Source of the DNA: Candidatus Omnitrophota bacterium | Lineage (GTDB): Bacteria; Omnitrophota; Gorgyraeia; Duberdicusellales; 4484-171 | Direction: 5' to 3' | DNA length: 49,556 nucleotides | Assembly: GCA_003154195.1 (NCBI GenBank) | Contig: PMCS01000012.1 | Location: forward strand, 1 to 49,556 | Shown here: positions 31,221 to 38,615 of the stretch, one piece after another | Numbering within the stretch: the first letter of the stretch is position 1 | Layout of the letters: each line of letters starts with the position of its first letter | Notes under the pieces: generated by a model | Databases searched by the model: none | Told to the model about the DNA's origin: nothing | Seen by the model: only the letters and a program-made list of their open reading frames with translations | Translations under genes and position numbers: made by a program

Positions 31221-32288
31221 ATGAGCGTAATCAAAATGAAAGCGTGCCTTATCATCTTTCTGATTGTACTGGGGAGTTTTGCAACCAGTGTCCTAGGCCA
31301 GGATATTTCCGATGAAGTGCGTAAGCACATGGATTGGGGCAAGATGGCCCTGGAGTCGGCAAAAACACCGGCGGACATTGAAGAATCGATGGACCAGTTT
31401 AAGCAGGCAATAAAGCTTGCGCCGGACTACGCCGACGCTTATTACCGGCTCGGCGTGGTTCAGGAGATGGTCAACAAAGATGACGAGGCGATGAAGAACC
31501 TGAAAAAATATCTTGAGCTTGCGCCGGACGGCGCTACCGTTAAAGAGGCAAAGCATCTCATCGATAAACTGGAGTATAAGGCGTATAGGAAGGAGAAAGC
31601 CATCAGGGAGCTGGGAGTTCTTATACCCGCCGGTGAGTTCATGATGGGCGGCAGCGAGGCCAATGAACTTCCCCAACATAAGGTTTTCCTTGACGCTTTC
31701 TATATAGACAAACTCGAAGTAACGGTCGCCCAATACCGCGCCTACTGCGACGCAACCGGAAAGGCTATGCCGGATGCTCCGCCCTGGGGTTGGCAGGATG
31801 ACCTGCCGATGGGTAACGTAACCTGGGAAGATGCCAATGCCTATGCCCAATATTACGGCAAGCGCCTGCCTACCGAGGCGGAATGGGAAAAGGCCGCCCG
31901 GGCCGGTTCTAATACTAAATACTGTTTCGGTGATTCCGAATCGCAACTTTCCGAATATGCCTGGTACGCGGGTAACTCTGATAATATGGTGCATCCGGTA
32001 GGAACAAAGAAGCCCAATGTCTTCGGCCTTTACGACATGTATGGCAATGCCGCGGAGTGGTGCAGCGATTGGTATGGCCCGAGATACTACAAGGACAGCC
32101 CGGCAAATAACCCCAAGGGGCCGGCCAGTGGCCCGCACCATGCCGCGCGCGGCGGCAATTACGGCGAGCCATCCTTATACTGTGTTTATTCCGCGTTCCG
32201 ATACAATTTTGATATTGCTTCTTTTAAGGGAGTAGTGCGAGGAAATTGGCTCGGATTCCGCTGTGCTTCTTCGGTGAAAGCGGATTAA
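31221..32288 (+). CDS. Secreted TPR-SUMF1 protein 2
   Basis: A 355-residue paralogue of the 29166 protein. The track start (31074) runs through repeat R3; AAAGGAG lies 6 nt before ATG 31221, and the signal peptide (KACLIIFLIVLGSFATSVLG) follows, so this is the start. TPR-like helices (about 30-125) precede the SUMF1 domain: IPAGEFMMGG, EVTVAQYRAYC, GKRLPTEAEWEKAARAG, GNAAEWCSDWY and LGFRCASSV. RGGNYGEPSLYCVYSAFRYN lacks the first FGE cysteine here too. It ends the duplicated cassette, probably exported with the MORN proteins. Confidence 0.85.
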   Translation: MSVIKMKACLIIFLIVLGSFATSVLGQDISDEVRKHMDWGKMALESAKTPADIEESMDQFKQAIKLAPDYADAYYRLGVVQEMVNKDDEAMKNLKKYLELAPDGATVKEAKHLIDKLEYKAYRKEKAIRELGVLIPAGEFMMGGSEANELPQHKVFLDAFYIDKLEVTVAQYRAYCDATGKAMPDAPPWGWQDDLPMGNVTWEDANAYAQYYGKRLPTEAEWEKAARAGSNTKYCFGDSESQLSEYAWYAGNSDNMVHPVGTKKPNVFGLYDMYGNAAEWCSDWYGPRYYKDSPANNPKGPASGPHHAARGGNYGEPSLYCVYSAFRYNFDIASFKGVVRGNWLGFRCASSVKAD

Positions 32289-32315
32289 AGTATTGGTGTT
32301 TTTACAGGAGAAAAA

Positions 32316-33185
32316 ATGTTAGATCGACAAACGCGCCAACAATTATTGACCGCGCAAAAGAACGAGATCACCGAATATTATGTTTATAAGCGCTTAGCCG
32401 AAATCGTGAAGGTTAAGGAACAGGCGGAAATATTAAACCGGATATCGGCTGACGAACTGAAGCACTACGAATTTTTTAAGAGCCTTACCCAGGAAGAAGT
32501 CCTTCCCGGCCGGTTCAAGATATTTTTTTATGTGTTTATCTCTAAGGCGCTGGGGCTTAATTTCGGTCTGCGGCTGATGGAGAACGGCGAAGGCATGGCC
32601 CAGGATGTTTACGCCGGGCTAAAACAGGTGTCGCCGGAAATAGAGCGGATAACCGCCGACGAAGAAAAGCATGAGCGGGCTTTGCTTGACCTGATCGACG
32701 AGGACCGCCTGAAATATGTCAGTTCGGTCGTTCTGGGTTTAAACGACGCCTTAGTGGAATTGACCGCGACTTTAGCCGGATTTACTCTGGCGTTGCAAAA
32801 TACCCGGCTTATCGGGATCGTCGGTCTTATCACCGGTATCGCCGCGGCGATGTCCATGGCGGCTTCCGAATATCTGGCTACCAAAGGCGAACAGACTAAG
32901 AAAAATCCCTTTAAGGCCAGTGTCTATACCGGTATTTCCTACATCACTACGGTTGTTCTGTTGGTCCTGCCGTATTTTATGCTCAAGAATGTCTTTGTCA
33001 GCTTAGGGCTGGCAATAGCCGGAAGCCTGCTGATTATCTTAGTCTTTACTTTTTACGTGTCCGTGGCCAAAGGCCTCAGTTTTAAAAAGAGATTTTTTGA
33101 GATGGCGATTTTAAGTTTAAGCATCGCCGCGATAACTTTTTTTATCGGTATGGCCATAAAGAAGATATTCGGAGTAAATATTTGA
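32316..33185 (+). CDS. Ferritin-like / VIT1 (CCC1) fusion, membrane iron transporter (MbfA-like)
   Basis: A 289-residue protein. The N-terminal ~130 residues form a rubrerythrin-like four-helix domain with two ExxH motifs (ADELKHYEF near 50, ADEEKHER near 112) and extra glutamates (NEITEYY, NGEGMAQ) for a di-iron site. The C-terminal half is a VIT1/CCC1 transporter: LGLNDALVELTATLAGF, AAAMSMAASEYLATKGE and about five TM helices. Such fusions move iron or manganese across the inner membrane and protect against peroxide. GGAG lies before the ATG. It follows the MORN/SUMF1 cassette but is functionally separate. Confidence 0.85.
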   Translation: MLDRQTRQQLLTAQKNEITEYYVYKRLAEIVKVKEQAEILNRISADELKHYEFFKSLTQEEVLPGRFKIFFYVFISKALGLNFGLRLMENGEGMAQDVYAGLKQVSPEIERITADEEKHERALLDLIDEDRLKYVSSVVLGLNDALVELTATLAGFTLALQNTRLIGIVGLITGIAAAMSMAASEYLATKGEQTKKNPFKASVYTGISYITTVVLLVLPYFMLKNVFVSLGLAIAGSLLIILVFTFYVSVAKGLSFKKRFFEMAILSLSIAAITFFIGMAIKKIFGVNI

Positions 33186-33186
33186 C

Positions 33187-33240
33187 AATGAGGCTTCACC
33201 TAACACGAGCCGCAGGCGCGGTGGGCAAAGCGAGATGTTT
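33187..33240 (+). repeat. Decayed structured element R4a
   Basis: AATGAGGCTTCACC starts 2 nt after the VIT1 stop. CACC 33197-33200 pairs with GGTG 33220-33223 and GCTT with AAGC. The loop has the usual CCGCAGGCGC. The GAAT end is missing. Confidence 0.45.
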
Positions 33241-33375
33241 CTGGAGTGAAAGATTTTATTGTATTAATGCTTGATTCTATGACATAATAAGGTAGAATGT
33301 TAGGAAATCTTTCAGCCGTCAAAGGCGCGCGACGATTTACCTTTGCGGCTTTTTTATTTTATAGGCTGATTTTTA

Positions 33376-33510
33376 ATGAGACTCACTCATTTTCAAGCCA
33401 TCGGCTTCGCCGAGAGGCGAGCCGAAGGCGCAGAAAATAAGTGTAGTCGAATCAATGAAATTTGGCCAGCCGAATACGGCGGGACTTAGTTTTATTGCCC
33501 CGAGCGAAGC
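33376..33510 (+). repeat. Structured element copy R4b
   Basis: P1 is GACT 33380-33383 with AGTC 33445-33448. The internal loop is C/GT. P2 is ACTCATTTTC with GAAAATAAGT (9 of 10 pairs). AA and GCA flank an apical region with a 24-nt insertion ending GCC-gaa-GGC. GAAT is at 33449-33452. Stem B is CAATGAAA 33453-33460 with TTTTATTG 33490-33497. GAGCGAAGCGAAGGGG follows, as after R3b. It lies in the gap before the flavoenzyme. Confidence 0.85.
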
Positions 33511-33584
33511 GAAGGGGACTATAAGGTGGATGATTTATAAAGAACGAGTTTAGGAACTTAGATTTAGGCGATTTAAGGATAGGC

Positions 33585-34619
33585 GTGCCGATTATCCAGG
33601 GCGGGATGGGGGTACGGGTGTCATTGTCTTCATTAGCTTCGGCAGTTTCCAACGAAGGCGGGCTGGGAGTGATTGCCGCAGTCGGCCTTGGGGAAGAGGG
33701 CAGTGATGAAAAGCGCGATTACGAAACGCGTTCGCGCGAAGCGTTTATCGAGATTATCCGGGATACGCGCAAGCTTACGGCCAATCCCTTTGGCGTTAAC
33801 ATCATGTGCGCCCTGACTAACTATGATGACTTGGTAGATGCGGCCCAGCAGGAATCAGTGGATGTAATTATTTCCGGAGCCGGATTGCCGTTGCGCCTGC
33901 CGTCTTTGATCAAGAATAACCGGACTAAGCTCGTCCCCATTGTTTCTTCCGCGCGGGCAACACAGATTATTTGCGCTACCTGGCAGAGGAGGTATAAACG
34001 CCTTCCTGATGCCATTGTCGTCGAGGGGCCGCTTGCCGGAGGGCACCTGGGTTATAGCCGGGCCGAGCTCGCTGACGAGAAGAATGTTTTTTTGGATAAT
34101 ATCGTGCGGGAGGTGCTGGCGGTTACGCGTGGTTTTGAAAATAATAAATTGCGCATTCCGGTAATCGCGGCCGGCGGCATATTTGACGGCAAGGATATTG
34201 CCCGGGTGATCAGGCTGGGTGCCGCCGGCGTACAGATGGCGACCCGTTTCGTCTGCACTGATGAGTGCGATGTTTCCCCTAAATATAAGGATTTATACCT
34301 TTCTTGTTCGCCTGACGATATCGTGGTCATCGACAGCCCGGTGGGAATGCCGGGAAGGGTGATTCGTAATGAATTTGTGAAGAGGATTTCTAAGGGGGAG
34401 CGCATCGATTTTAGTTGTGAATACCAATGCCTGGCTACCTGCGACGCCAGGAAAGTAAATTATTGTATTGCTAAGGCGCTTATGTATGCTTATCGGGGTG
34501 AGCTGGACAAAGGGTTTGCGATGTGCGGAAGCAATGCTTACCGGATTAAGAAGATTGTCCCGGTAAAGGAACTTTTTGCCGAGTTGGTGGGAGAAGCGAG
34601 AGCTGCATTAGAAGAATAA
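33585..34619 (+). CDS. NAD(P)H-dependent flavin oxidoreductase / nitronate monooxygenase family
   Basis: A TIM-barrel FMN enzyme of about 344 residues. PIIQGGMGVRVS opens strand 1, GPLAGGHLGY near 150 has the catalytic histidine, and AAGGIFDGKDIARVIRLGAAGVQMATRF near 195-222 binds FMN phosphate. A cysteine-rich C-terminal segment (CEYQCLATCDARKVNYC) is typical of a clostridial/enoyl-reductase-like branch. The GTG start at 33585 has AAGGA 5 nt upstream, but the same frame continues upstream with family-like FRNLDLGDLRIG and no normal start codon, so the N terminus is doubtful. It may oxidise nitronates or reduce an enoyl substrate. Confidence 0.8.
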   Translation: MPIIQGGMGVRVSLSSLASAVSNEGGLGVIAAVGLGEEGSDEKRDYETRSREAFIEIIRDTRKLTANPFGVNIMCALTNYDDLVDAAQQESVDVIISGAGLPLRLPSLIKNNRTKLVPIVSSARATQIICATWQRRYKRLPDAIVVEGPLAGGHLGYSRAELADEKNVFLDNIVREVLAVTRGFENNKLRIPVIAAGGIFDGKDIARVIRLGAAGVQMATRFVCTDECDVSPKYKDLYLSCSPDDIVVIDSPVGMPGRVIRNEFVKRISKGERIDFSCEYQCLATCDARKVNYCIAKALMYAYRGELDKGFAMCGSNAYRIKKIVPVKELFAELVGEARAALEE

Positions 34620-34663
34620 TAACTTTACCTTTTTATTTTACCGCAGAAAACCGCCGGTGGAGC

Positions 34664-34693
34664 CGGCGGATTGCCTGCCTGACAGGCAGGCAT
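34664..34693. repeat. GCCTGCCTG palindrome
   Basis: GCCTGCCTG-a-CAGGCAGGC is a perfect palindrome of the kind also seen at 15587 (CCTGCCTGCGGGCAGG). It is non-coding. The following 34711-34790 stretch holds further GC-rich hairpins (CACGGC-ttc-GCCGTG). Confidence 0.65.
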
Positions 34694-34844
34694 GCGGAAA
34701 AATAACACCCGCCTTGATGAGCCGTAAGGCCCACGGCTTCGCCGTGAGGCGAGCGAGGCAGGCTGCCGCAGTTTGGCGGAATTATATAGGTGTAAAGTTT
34801 GTTAATCGGGTACTTGAAGACAAGTGCCTTAAAGGAGGATGCAT

Positions 34845-35003
34845 ATGGGATTCCAGAATGATTATGACCGTCAGCCGCGAGAAATGCACAAAGCGGTTTG
34901 TTCAGAGTGCAAGAAAGAGTGCGAAGTTCCTTTTAAGCCTAAGGAAGACCGGCCGGTTTACTGCAAGGAATGCTTTTCAAAAAGAAAAGATAGCGGCCGT
35001 TAA
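34845..35003 (+). CDS. 52-residue CxxC...CxxC zinc-ribbon protein
   Basis: MGFQNDYDRQPREMHKAVCS then ECKKECEVPFKPKEDRPVYC and KECFSKRKDSGR. The two CxxC pairs (CSEC and CKEC) are separated by about 20 residues, typical of the small CxxC-x(n)-CxxC zinc-ribbon family found in many uncultured bacteria. AAAGGAGG lies 6 nt before the ATG, so the start is clear. It was too short for the ORF track, and the longer track ORF 34657-35079 in another frame is spurious. Function is unknown; zinc binding is expected. Confidence 0.85.
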   Translation: MGFQNDYDRQPREMHKAVCSECKKECEVPFKPKEDRPVYCKECFSKRKDSGR

Positions 35004-35132
35004 GAGGGTATTAACCAACAAAAGGAATAACTCGGCTGCCGGGGGGCAGGAAACTATGCTATGCCCAAATAAGTTTTAATCCCCGCGGCTGTTTACTCCT
35101 TTAGCTTTATCTCTCGAACCGCAATTAAAGGC

Positions 35133-35174
35133 AATAAAACCCCTGATTGATATCTGGTCAGGGGTTTTATTTTT
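35133..35174. terminator. Bidirectional intrinsic terminator
   Basis: AATAAAACCCCTGA pairs with TCAGGGGTTTTATT, giving T-rich tails on both strands. It lies between the convergent zinc-ribbon and cstA genes and covers the cstA stop. Confidence 0.85.
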
Positions 35175-36936
35175 GCCGGAGCAGGCTGTGCAATTTTTTA
35201 GCTGATTCGAGAAATATAATTATTACCAGCGCAAGCATGATGAGGGTAAAGCCGGCGTTGAGGTTTCCCTGGACGGTATGTTTGGGCAGGTAATTACTCA
35301 GGATGTTTTCTACCCCGGCGACAAAGGTAGTTACAAACATAAAGATTGCCGGCAGTCCGGTAATCAATCCATAGCGCCGCTTTCGGGAATGTCTTATGAT
35401 AAAGATGGTAGCGATAAACAGCGCCAGTGTCGCCAGTAATTGATTGGCTACGCCAAACATCGGCCAGATGGTCGAGATGTCGCCGTTATAAACGAGATAC
35501 CCCCATAAAAAACTGATCACCGCGCTGCTCAAGATTATCCCCGTAAGTTTGTTGCCTCTTCCCAGCCGGGGGTTGGCGAACTTTATCATCTCCTGCAAAA
35601 TATAGCGTGCCACGCGCGTTCCTGTATCTACGGTAGTCAGGATAAACAGCGCCTCGAACATTATGGCAAAGTGGTACCAGTAGCCCATCAGGTGTTTCAT
35701 CCCTTTGATCGAGGATAGGATCACCGACATCCCGGCGGCCAGCGATACCGCACCGCCGGCTCTCCCTGTCAGCGCTTCGCCGGTCATCCGTTCGATTTCC
35801 GGCAGGTTAACGGCAGCCAGGCCTAATTTAGCGAAAACCGCAGGCGGCAGGTTGATCGCGAAATAATCGCCCGGTAGCATCACTGTGGCGGCAATCAAGG
35901 CCATAATCGAAACCACCGCTTCTACCAGCATCGCCCCATAACTGATAAAGCGTATATCCGATTCGTTATCGATCATCTTAGGTGTTGTTCCGGAACTTAC
36001 CAGGCTGTGGAAACCGCTGATCGCTCCGCAGGCAATGGTGATGCAGACAAACGGCCAGACACGGCCGGGGATGATCGGCCCTCCGCCGTGGATAAAAGTA
36101 GTGAACATCGGCATGTGGATTTGGGGATTAACGATAAAGATGCCTAGAATCAGCATTAAAATCGTCCCGATTTTCATATAGGAACTTAAGTAGTCGCGCG
36201 GGCAGAGGAGAAGCCAGACCGGAAGCACCGATGCCGTAAAACCGTAAACCGGAAGAATAAGGGAAAGCGTCGGTTTAGAAAGAAGGAAAAAAACGCCCAA
36301 CCGGGTTTTCGATAACGGTTCTCCGAAGATTATTCCGGCGACGACTATCACCACGCCGATAAGCGACGCTTCGAATATTTTTCCCGGCCTCAGTTTATAC
36401 ATATAAAGCGCCATGATCAACGCGGCGGGGATGGTTACGGCGATCGTAAACGTGGCCCATGAACTTTCATTCAGGGCGTTTACCACTACCAGTGCCAGTC
36501 CCGCCAGTGCCGTAATGATGATAAAAAGGATGGCAAATCCGGTAGCAATTCCGGCAGTAGAACTTATGTGCTTTGCGGCCAGGCGGGTCAGGGACCGGCC
36601 TTTCAGCCTTACCGAAGCAAAAAGAATCACCATATCATGAACCGCGCCGCCCAGCACCGCTCCGATGAGAATCCACAAAAAACCCGGCAGGAATCCAAAT
36701 TGCGCCGCCAGGACCGGGCCGACCAGCGGCCCGGCGCCGGATATCGCCGCGAAATGATGGCCGAAGAGGACAAATTTATTAGTAGGATGATAATCTTTGC
36801 CGTCGCGCAGGGTATGCGCCGGGGTCGGCCGCCGGCTGTCCAGGACAAGGACTTTGGTAATAATGAACTTAGCGTAAAAGCGGTACGCCAGCGCAAATAC
36901 CAGTAAGCTGATGATGACAAAGGTCAGGGCATGCAT
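35167..36936 (-). CDS. cstA: Carbon starvation protein CstA (peptide/pyruvate transporter)
   Basis: A 589-residue inner-membrane protein with about 14-16 hydrophobic helices. The N terminus MHALTFVIISLLVFALAYRFYAKF, then RPTPAHTLRDGKDYHPTNKFVLFGHHFAAISGAGPLVGPVLA, is the CstA signature. GFHSLVSSGTTPK near 310 and GDISTIWPMFGVANQLLA near 490 are further conserved blocks. CstA proteins import peptides or pyruvate when carbon is scarce. The gene reads on the minus strand, alone, with its own promoter and terminator. A -10 TATAAT ends 8 nt before the ATG and there is no ribosome site, so a leaderless message is likely. Confidence 0.93.
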   Translation of the reverse strand: MHALTFVIISLLVFALAYRFYAKFIITKVLVLDSRRPTPAHTLRDGKDYHPTNKFVLFGHHFAAISGAGPLVGPVLAAQFGFLPGFLWILIGAVLGGAVHDMVILFASVRLKGRSLTRLAAKHISSTAGIATGFAILFIIITALAGLALVVVNALNESSWATFTIAVTIPAALIMALYMYKLRPGKIFEASLIGVVIVVAGIIFGEPLSKTRLGVFFLLSKPTLSLILPVYGFTASVLPVWLLLCPRDYLSSYMKIGTILMLILGIFIVNPQIHMPMFTTFIHGGGPIIPGRVWPFVCITIACGAISGFHSLVSSGTTPKMIDNESDIRFISYGAMLVEAVVSIMALIAATVMLPGDYFAINLPPAVFAKLGLAAVNLPEIERMTGEALTGRAGGAVSLAAGMSVILSSIKGMKHLMGYWYHFAIMFEALFILTTVDTGTRVARYILQEMIKFANPRLGRGNKLTGIILSSAVISFLWGYLVYNGDISTIWPMFGVANQLLATLALFIATIFIIRHSRKRRYGLITGLPAIFMFVTTFVAGVENILSNYLPKHTVQGNLNAGFTLIMLALVIIIFLESAKKLHSLLRQK

Positions 36937-36944
36937 GGAATCAT

Positions 36945-36973
36945 ATTATACTAAAATTTGGCGGCTTAGTGAA
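36945..36973 (-). promoter_or_regulatory. cstA promoter, predicted leaderless
   Basis: On the minus strand, TTCACT (36973-36968) and TATAAT (36950-36945) are 17 bp apart. Only 8 nt separate the -10 from the ATG at 36936. Confidence 0.6.
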
Positions 36974-37031
36974 TGGGAAAAAATATTTTTTGCCAAGCCT
37001 GCCAGGAGATATCGCAAAAATCTCCTATGGA

Positions 37032-37090
37032 TTTCTATACTGTTTTCCCGCAAAAATGCTAAAATAACCCAAGGATTGGGAGTATTAGGC
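37032..37090 (+). promoter_or_regulatory. Conserved upstream box (copy 2)
   Basis: TTTCTATACTGTTTT at 37032 and TGCTAAAAT at 37057-37065, then AACCCAAGGATTGGG, matches the box at 24194 with identical spacing. It lies in the 432-bp gap between cstA and the sialidase-like gene. Nothing else in that gap is clearly functional. Confidence 0.5.
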
Positions 37091-37368
37091 GGCATTTGAT
37101 TATCGATAATTGCGTGTAGCTACCCTAATTTGAGTGAAGAAAACCAACTGGGAAGGTTTTTCAAAAATAGTTGACGCATCCCCGGGTTTTTTCCAAGAAG
37201 AAATGTTTTTCCGCAAGCTTTCAACGGCAGATTATCAATTTAATTATGAAAAAGCCACGGGGGCGGGCACGGGAAGTTGAAAATTTTTATTCGCGTAATT
37301 AGCGTAATTCGTTGTTAAAAATTATCTTGTTTTTCTTAGTGTCTTGGCGGTAGGTATAGGTTTTCCCC

Positions 37369-38460
37369 ATGATAAAACGTTTTTTCGTTATCGGTTTTCT
37401 GGGGATTGGTTTTTTCGGGGCGGCCGCCGTTTTTGGCAAGTCAACCTCGCCTGTGGTGAAGTCGGAGTTTATTTTTACCCGAAACCTTCCCGGTACGCCG
37501 TTCGCCCACGCTCCTACCATCGCGGAAACATCTGACGGTTTTGTCGTGGCCTGGTTCGGCGGAACTCGCGAAAAGAACCCCGATACAAAAATTTTTATCT
37601 CAAGGTTTGAACGAAGTCTAAACCGTTGGGCTATTCCCGCGACGGTTGCGGAAGGCAGCGATAAAGGCGGCCCGACGGCATGTTGGAACCCGGTGCTCTT
37701 CCCACAGAAAAACGGGCCGCTCTTTTTATTTTATAAAACCGGCAAGAATCCCGAAAGCTGGAAGGGGATGTTTAAGGTTTCTTTGGACGGCGGTAGAACT
37801 TGGGGCATGGCTAATTATTTGCCGGAGGGTATCCTGGGCCCTGTTAAAAATAAACCGATTGAATTAGACGACGGGACGATTCTCTGTCCTTCGAGCACTG
37901 AATCGTCCGACGGCTGGAAAATCTTTATTGAACGCGTCCGGCCGCGAAGCACCGGAGATTTCTTATTAAAAAATAAGTGGTCGATAAACGGCCCGTTGAA
38001 TGACCGTTCGCTACCGGTAATCCAGCCCACACTTTTGAATTTTGGCCGGGGCAGGATATTACTGCTTTCGCGCAATAAACAACCGAAGGCATCACGGATT
38101 CAATCGATTATGGAATCTGTCTCTACGGATAATGGCCTCAGCTGGTCTCCATTGAAGCGGTCGGCCTTGCCGAATCCTAACAGCGGCATTGACGCGGTTA
38201 CCTTGAAGGACGGCCGATGCATATTAGTATACAACCCAACGTGTACCAAACGAACTCCGCTGGCGGCGGCGATATCCACTGACCAAGGAAAAACCTGGGT
38301 TCAGTGTTTAGAGTTAGAAAATGGGCCGGGGGAGTATTCGTATCCCTCGGTCATCCAGGCCAATGATGGTATAATCCATATTGTTTACACCTGGCAAAGG
38401 CGAAAAATAAAACATGTTGTGCTCGACCCCGGGCTTATCCGGCCTCTCAGCGGTTATTAG
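37369..38460 (+). CDS. Secreted sialidase-like (BNR/Asp-box) glycosidase
   Basis: A 363-residue exported protein with signal peptide MIKRFFVIGFLGIGFFGAAAVFG. A six-bladed propeller pattern follows: HAPTIAETSDGFVVAWFGGTREK near 45, Asp-boxes SLDGGRTWG (near 138), STDNGLSW (near 252) and STDQGKTW (near 303), and IELDDGTILCPSS. The architecture fits the BNR_2 sialidase-like family, which includes exo-sialidases and related glycosidases in GH33-like groups. Specificity cannot be told. It would act in the periplasm or outside. It is transcribed toward GH105 on the other strand. Confidence 0.75.
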   Translation: MIKRFFVIGFLGIGFFGAAAVFGKSTSPVVKSEFIFTRNLPGTPFAHAPTIAETSDGFVVAWFGGTREKNPDTKIFISRFERSLNRWAIPATVAEGSDKGGPTACWNPVLFPQKNGPLFLFYKTGKNPESWKGMFKVSLDGGRTWGMANYLPEGILGPVKNKPIELDDGTILCPSSTESSDGWKIFIERVRPRSTGDFLLKNKWSINGPLNDRSLPVIQPTLLNFGRGRILLLSRNKQPKASRIQSIMESVSTDNGLSWSPLKRSALPNPNSGIDAVTLKDGRCILVYNPTCTKRTPLAAAISTDQGKTWVQCLELENGPGEYSYPSVIQANDGIIHIVYTWQRRKIKHVVLDPGLIRPLSGY

Positions 38461-38615
38461 AGGCTTGGAGCATATTCTCAGTATTAATTTTAATCTTAAT
38501 CTGTTTCTTTTCTGTCATATTCGATATTACCATTGAGTAATCCGGGTTTACGCAGTGAAATGGTAAATCAGGTATCAGGTATGGAAGGCAAATGTTTTCA
38601 ACGCCCCAACCACAG

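Noticed and set aside
31293-32141. 282-residue minus-strand ORF
   Set aside because: Opposite the second SUMF1 gene, whose plus-strand protein is conserved with a paralogue; the minus frame is not.
29166-32288. Annotating the SUMF1 proteins as active formylglycine-generating enzymes
   Set aside because: The first catalytic cysteine is missing in both.
34711-34790. Possible further copy of the TGAG...GAAT element (TGAGCC...GGCGGAAT)
   Set aside because: Only three outer pairs form and the 1x2 loop, P2 and apical motif are absent, so it does not meet the geometry of the other copies.
34657-35079. 140-residue ORF from the track
   Set aside because: It runs through palindromic repeats in a frame without ribosome site, and overlaps the well-supported zinc-ribbon gene in another frame.
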